DNA from: Heterohyrax brucei
Lineage: Eukaryota > Chordata > Mammalia > Hyracoidea > Procaviidae
Direction: 5' to 3'
Length of the DNA stretch: 64,000 nucleotides
Assembly: GCA_028571685.1 (NCBI GenBank)
Contig: CM053152.1
Span: 19,104,001 to 19,168,000 of the forward strand
Made by a program: the position numbers and the translations under genes. Under the pieces are notes generated by a model. It was given only the letters and a program-made list of their open reading frames with translations, was not told where the DNA came from and did no database searches. Below, one piece after another: positions 59,034-64,000 of the stretch; within the stretch, counting starts at the first letter, position 1; each line of letters starts with the position of its first letter.

Positions 59034-60267
59034 GCATATTAAATACTTACGCACTCAACAACAGGGCTCCTACACACATAAAACAAGCATTAGCAGCAGG
59101 AAAAGAGATATACACAACCCCACAATAATGCTAGGAGACTTCAGGATATCACTTTCAGTAAAGGATAGAACATTCAGAAAGAAGCTCAATAAATCCAAGA
59201 AAGCTCTGTCTGCTTCAACCTATGAATGTGACCTCACAGACATATACAGGATACTCCAACCAAAGCAGCCATGGATACCTTCCTTTCCAAAACTCATGGA
59301 ACATACTCCAGAATAGACCTCATATTAGTTTATAAAGCAAACCTTAACAAAATCTAAAGCATCAGATTATTTAAAGCTTCTTTTCTGACTATAAATCAAT
59401 GAAATTAGAAATAATGATAGAAAAACAAAGGGAAAAACTCAAAATCACAGAAACTGAACAACATCTTGCTCAAAAACTACTTAGTTATAGACAAAATTAA
59501 GGACAAAATAAAGACATTCACAGATCGTGGGACTCATAACAAGTATGCCAGGATGGTTCAACATTAAAAAAAAAAATCAATGTCAACCTTCATATATAAA
59601 AGACAAGAACCACATGATTTTGTCCACTGATGGACAAAAGGCATTTGACAAAGTTCAACACACATCCAGGACAAAAACTCTTGACAAAATAGGAGTAGAA
59701 GAAAAATTTCTCAACATACTAAAGGGTATTTATATAAAACCAATAGTCAACATCCAAATGGACTGAGACTGAAATCCTTTTTCCTTGAGAACATTAGCCA
59801 AAGATATCTTACAATACCACTTTTATTCAACATTGCACTGGAGATTCCAGCCAGAACAATTAGCCTAGAAAAAGGGGGGAGCACCCAAATTGATAAGAAG
59901 TAAAAGTACGTCTATTTGCAGATGATATGATCTTATACACAGAACACTCTACACAATCTGTAAGAAAACAACTGAAACTAACAGAAGAGCTCAGCAATGT
60001 ATCACGATACATGATAAAAATACAACAATCAGAGTCATCTAAACCTACAAAGAGACCATCAAAGAGAAAAATCACTGAATCAACACCATTCACAACAGCC
60101 AGTAAGATAATAAAATATACAGGAACAAATCTAACCAGACATAAAAGACCTACACAAAGAAAACAGGCACTATGGCAAGAAACCAAAAAAAGACCTATTA
60201 AGTGGAGAAGTCTACATTGCTAGAAAGGTAGGAAGACTCTTGATCGTGAAAATGTCTGTTCTACCCA

Positions 60268-60282
60268 AGCCAGCCAAGTGCC
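60268..60282 (-). mobile_element. 15-bp SINE-tail fragment with target duplication in L1-H
   Basis: AGCCAGCCAAGTGCC lies between TTCTACCCA (60259-60267) and TTCTATCCA (60284-60292). Other L1 copies have a single TTCTACCCAAAG here. A tiny insertion with a 9-bp duplication (one mismatch), matching the end of the reversed tail seen at 32398. Confidence 0.5.
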
Positions 60283-60458
60283 ATTCTATCCAAAGTGATC
60301 CATAAATATAATGCAACCCTGATCCAAATTCCAATGACATTGCTTAAGGACATGGCGAAATAAACCACCAACTTCATGGAAGAGGGCCCGTTTTACTCAA
60401 GTATTACTGAAGAAGAAAAACAAAATGGGAGGCCTCACTCCACCTGACTTTAACCACC

Positions 60459-60613
60459 AAATCCCAAATCCACTGTCGTCAGGCCTATTACAACTTATAG
60501 TGACCTATAGAACAGAGCAGAACTCTTCAGTAGAGTTTGTAAGGAGCACCTGGTAGTTCTGAACTACTGATATTTTGGCTAGCAGGCCTAACACTTAACT
60601 ACCACGGTACCAG
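60459..60613 (-). mobile_element. AfroSINE, antisense, in L1-H ORF2
   Basis: Reversed tail CACTGTCGTCAGGCCTATTA, body GTAAGGAGCACCTGGTAGTT and head AACACTTAACTACCACGGTA. Flanked by CTGACTTTA and CAGACCTTA, a probable target duplication of L1 sequence. Confidence 0.8.
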
Positions 60614-60740
60614 ACCTTAGAATCTATTATATCACCATGGTAGTCAAAACAGCAAGGTACTGGTGAAAACAATAGATAGAGATCAACAGAAGAGAACTGA
60701 AGACACAGACATAAAATCATCCACCTATGAGCAGCTGGAA

Positions 60741-60905
60741 AACCCTGGTGAAGTAGTGGTTAAGTGCTACATCTGCTAAGCAAAAGGTTGCTAGTTCGAC
60801 TCTGCCAGGGGTTCCTTGAAAACTCTATGGAGCAGTTCTACTCTGCCCTATAAGGTCATTATGAGTCAGAATGGACTCAGTAGCACTGAGTTTGTTGTTT
60901 TGTTT
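60741..60905 (+). mobile_element. AfroSINE in L1-H ORF2
   Basis: Full head AAACCCTGGTGAAGTAGTGG, TTAAGTGCTACATCTGCTAA, B box TAGTTCGACTC; body GTTCCTTGAAAACTCTATGG and CTCTGCCCTATAAGGTC; tail GAATGGACTCAGTAGCACTG then a T-rich end running to about 60940. TATGAGCAGCT before and TATGAGTATCT after it are a probable target duplication. One of the best preserved SINEs in the window. Confidence 0.88.
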
Positions 60906-62938
60906 TGTGATACTGTGTTTTCTTTTTTCTTTCGCTTTATGAGTATCTTATCTTTGACAATGGCCCAAAGTCTGTTGGTTGGCTAAAAGACAGTCTCTTT
61001 AACAGTGTTGGCGTAACTGGGTAGTCATCGGCCAAAAAATGAAACAAGATCCAAACCTCACACCATGCACAAAAATTAACTCAAAATTGATCTCATCCTA
61101 ACTGTAAAATCTAAATGATAAAGATCATGGAATAAAAAAGAGGGAAAACACTGGGAGCCTTAATACACAGCAAAAACAGAATTCAAAACATGACTAACAA
61201 TCCAAGAACACCACAAGAGAAACTAGGTAACTGGGAGCTCCTAAAAATCAACCACATATGCTCATCCAAAGACTCCACCAAAAACAGAAAAAGACAACCT
61301 ACAAACTTGGAAAAAAAAAGTTTTAAAACCTCAGCAACAAAAAGACAAATAACTCAATCAAAAAATGGACAAAGGATATGAACAAGAACTTCACCAAAGA
61401 AAACATTCAGGCACCTAACAGATACATGAAGAAATTCTCATGATCATTAACCATCATAGAAATGTAAATCAAAACTTCACTGAGATAGCATCTCCCCCCA
61501 ACAAGGCTATCATCAATCCAAAACATAAAATAATAAACGTTAGAGAGGCTGTAAAGAGACTAGAATACTTACACACTGCTCCTGGGAGTGTAAAATGTTA
61601 CAAACACATTAGAAAATGACTTGGTACTTTCTTCAAAAACTAAAAATACAAATATCAAGCCATCCAGCAATCCCAGTCCTTAGAATACACGATACAGAAA
61701 TAAGAGATGTCTCACAAATAGATACATGTACACCAATGTTCAGCCACAAAAGCAAAAAGATGGAATCAACCTATGTGTCCATCAACAGATGAATGGATAC
61801 ACAAATTACACTATATTCAGATGATGGAATAATACGCAATGCTAAAGAACAAGCAAGAACTTGGGAAAATCTTGTAACATGGAGAAATCTGGAAGGCATT
61901 ATGCCAAGTAAAATTAGACAGTTGTAAAAGGACAAATATGGCATGAGACCAATATTATAAAGACTCAAGGAAAGGTTTAAACACAGAAGAAAACATTCCT
62001 GGATGATTATGAGAATAGAGAGGAACAGAGCAGTGTATTCACCAACTAGAAAGTAGATAACAGTTACTTTAGATGAACAGGGGTACAACACACAGTGGAC
62101 AAGATATCTGCACAACTGGACTAACTAAAAGCTGGAAATTTTCCTCAGTGCAATCAAACCCTTTGAGGGACACAGACGCAGGGCAGTGGGTCTGGGGACC
62201 ATGGTTACAGGTGGACATCTAGGTCAACCACCATAATGAAGTTTATTAATAAAATGTTGTACATACCACTCCGGTGAGTGGTGTCTAGGGTCTTAAAAGG
62301 TAGTAAGGGGCCACTGATGATGCATCAGTTTGTCCCAACTGCAGCAAGTGAGAATGAAGAACATCAAAGACACAAGGGAAATGTCATTCCAAAGACAGAA
62401 AGTGCCATATAAAGCATGAGACCAGAACAAGGCGATGCCCGGCTACCACGAATGACTGCCCTGAGAGATCTCAACAAACAGTCCCTAACAGAGTGGGAGA
62501 AATACAGTGTGGAGCATGGAAACTCTAGGAAAAAGACTAGACATGATGATTTGACAGACTGGAGAGTCCTTGGAAGACATTGCCCTAAAAACTTGTCATT
62601 AGCCCTGAACTGAAACCACTGCTTATGCCAACACCTGGGACAAAGATTGCACTGTCTATAAGATACATGTAATGATACTTGTCAAGCAGTGTGCTTCTTC
62701 TCTTATGCAGATACATGCGATTAACAACACAGCTCCTGTCCAGATATGACACAAGAAGCCAGAGGGGACAGAAGCTGGTTGAATGTGCACAGGAAATAGA
62801 GTGAAAAACAGGACCATATTGTTGCAGTGTGGGGACAGCAACTAGGGTTATGTAACAATGTGTGTGTAAATTTTTGTATAAGAAATTCACTTGAATTGTA
62901 GACTTTCATTTAAAGCATAATTTTTTAAAAAAAAAAAT

Positions 62939-64000
62939 CCTGTCTCTCCATCTCATTAAAAAATGTCACTGGAATTTGTATTGGGATTGCATTATATAAG
63001 TAGATTGCTTTGGGCAAAACAGACATTTTCACACCTTATGCAAAAATCAACTCAAATTGGATAAAAGGCCTAAATATAAAAGCTGAAACAATAAAGCTCA
63101 TTCAACATAAAATAGGGTCAGCAATGGACGTTTTAATATGCAATATAGACAGACTTCAAAATCTGACAAACAAAATACATTCATCAGAAGAGAAAATAGA
63201 CAAATGGAAATTAATAAGAATCAAACACTTCTGCTCATCCAAAGACTTCATCAAAAGAATTAAAAGACCACCTACAGAATGGGAAAAAATATTTGGCTAC
63301 TCTATGTCAAGACCGACGCCTGATCTCCATAACCTATAAGGTACTACAAAATATCAATAAGAAAAAGAAAAATCATCCAATTAAATGATGGGCAAAGGAA
63401 ATGGACAGACACTACTCTAAAGAAGAGATCCAGGCAGCCAAAAAACACATGCAGACATGCTCACGATCATTAATTATTAAAGAAATTCAAATCAAAACGA
63501 CAATCAATGAGATATCATCTCACCCCAACAAGATTGGCCATGATCCAGAAAATGCAAAACAATAAATGTTGGAGAGGCTGTGGAGAAACTGGGACTCTCC
63601 TACACTGTTGGTGGGATTGCAGAATGGTGCAACCTCTTTGGAAAGCAATTTGGCGTTCTCTTAAAATAATGGATACAGATATGCCATTTTTACCCAGTAA
63701 TTCCTCTGCTTGGAATATATCCTACAGAATCAAGGCCATTCACACCAACTGATACATGCACACTAATGTTCACTGCAGCACAGTCCATGATAGCAAAAAG
63801 TTGGAATCAACCCAGATACCCAGCAACAGAAGAATGGATGGGTAAACTTTGGTATATGTACTCAGCAGAGTACTACACATTGATAAAGAACAACGATGAT
63901 AGCAAGAAACATCTCTCAATTTGGTCTCAACTGGAGGACATTATGTTGAGTGAAACCAGTCAGTGACAGAAGGACAATGATTATATGAGACCTCTATGAT
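62939..64000 (+). mobile_element. L1-I: LINE-1 with 5' inversion, cut by window end
   Basis: Bases 62939-63033 are L1 ORF2 in reverse: their reverse complement reads the [20 protein letters not shown] segment. From about 63030 the sequence is L1 ORF2 in sense orientation, roughly 0.3-0.4 kb further downstream in ORF2. The junction shares the bases TCACA between the two segments. This is the usual signature of twin priming during L1 insertion. The window ends at about the ORF2 stop. Confidence 0.88.
63032..64000 (+). pseudogene. L1-I ORF2 C-terminal part
   Basis: Relatively well preserved. 63010-63339 reads [20 protein letters not shown] and SEEKIDKWKLIRIKHFCSSK. 63507-63752 reads [20 protein letters not shown] and WRGCGETGTLLHCWWDCRMV, the complete Cys/His pattern of the C-terminal knuckle. 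63766-63966 reads MFTAAQSMIAKSWNQPRYPA. Few frame breaks compared with L1-B or L1-H, so this is one of the younger copies; it lacks endonuclease and RT and cannot be active. Confidence 0.88.

Larger units (their letters stand above)
58690..61960 (+). pseudogene. L1-H ORF2 pseudogene with internal deletion
   Basis: The endonuclease starts near 58690 (MKGLNTYLSIIMLKANGLNA); the open piece 59128-59316 reads MLGDFRISLSVKDRTFRKKL, where GDFN has become GDFR (an active-site Asn lost). At about 59525 it jumps to the RT region (PGWFNIKKKNQCQ, then MILSTDGQKAFDKVQH at 59614). The catalytic box FADDM is intact at 59915-59929. The C-terminal part is interrupted by AfroSINEs at 60459-60613 and 60741-60905 and ends at TAA 61958-61960. 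Inactive. Confidence 0.82.
57340..62938 (+). mobile_element. L1-H: long, old LINE-1
   Basis: ORF1, spacer, ORF2 with a ~0.9-kb internal deletion, and a 3' UTR (61961-62938) ending in poly(A). It is interrupted by two opposed AfroSINEs and two very short SINE-tail fragments. The 3' UTR resembles that of L1-B. The 5' border is not resolved. Confidence 0.82.

Noticed and set aside
1..64000. CRISPR arrays, bacterial operons, phage or plasmid features, riboswitches, Rho-independent terminators
   Set aside because: No operon-like run of long ORFs anywhere; repeat content is mammalian. The only periodic direct repeats with large units are the L1-F monomers, which have no spacer-repeat alternation.

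Overview
The window looks like mammalian nuclear DNA, most probably from an afrotherian and most likely an elephant-like one. This rests on the repeat families: SINEs with an AfroSINE-type body and a tail ending in a GAGTCGGAATCGACTCGACGGC-like motif, RTE-clade LINEs whose 3' end carries the same tail, and an L1 family with a ~0.6-1 kb 3' UTR that I associate with elephant sequence. MIR, L2 and MaLR-like LTRs are general mammalian. The family names come from memory, not from a database search. I found no host protein-coding exon, no RNA gene and nothing prokaryotic, viral or CRISPR-like.

Layout. 1-13412: a stack of L1s. L1-A (3' end, cut by the window edge) is followed by L1-B, whose 3' UTR is interrupted by a complete but decayed L1-C (5699-12811) flanked by a 14-bp target-site duplication. 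13413-18128: low-copy DNA with a solo LTR (15485-15949). 18129-20785: truncated L1-D. 20786-26167: dense small repeats, with SINEs, MIR, L2, two antisense LTRs (one inside a SINE) and the 5' half of a mariner. 26168-33399: L1-E, full length and decayed. 33400-36649: low-copy DNA with a long inverted repeat (94-bp arms). 36650-42454: L1-F, with a tandemly repeated 5' UTR. 42455-54510: RTE fragments, a second mariner remnant with a perfect palindrome at its broken edge, an antisense L1 3' UTR, L2 and SINEs. 54511-64000: L1-G, L1-H and L1-I in series; L1-I begins with a 5' inversion.

Function. Every coding region I can recognise is a dead transposable-element gene: L1 ORF1 (RNA-binding chaperone), L1 ORF2 (endonuclease plus reverse transcriptase), RTE reverse transcriptase and mariner transposase. 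All carry stops or frameshifts. The L1s presumably supplied the enzymes that mobilised themselves; the AfroSINEs share their tail with RTE, so RTE was probably their helper. All nine sizeable L1s lie on the + strand, which suggests (but does not show) that the window could be intronic to a gene read from the - strand.

The most interesting items are structural: the 94-bp inverted repeat at 35256/36502, the 80/110-bp periodic 5' UTR of L1-F, the 30-bp palindrome at a mariner breakpoint, and very short SINE-tail fragments sitting inside L1 ORF2s, two of them at the same site in different elements. I did not find a convincing new functional system.
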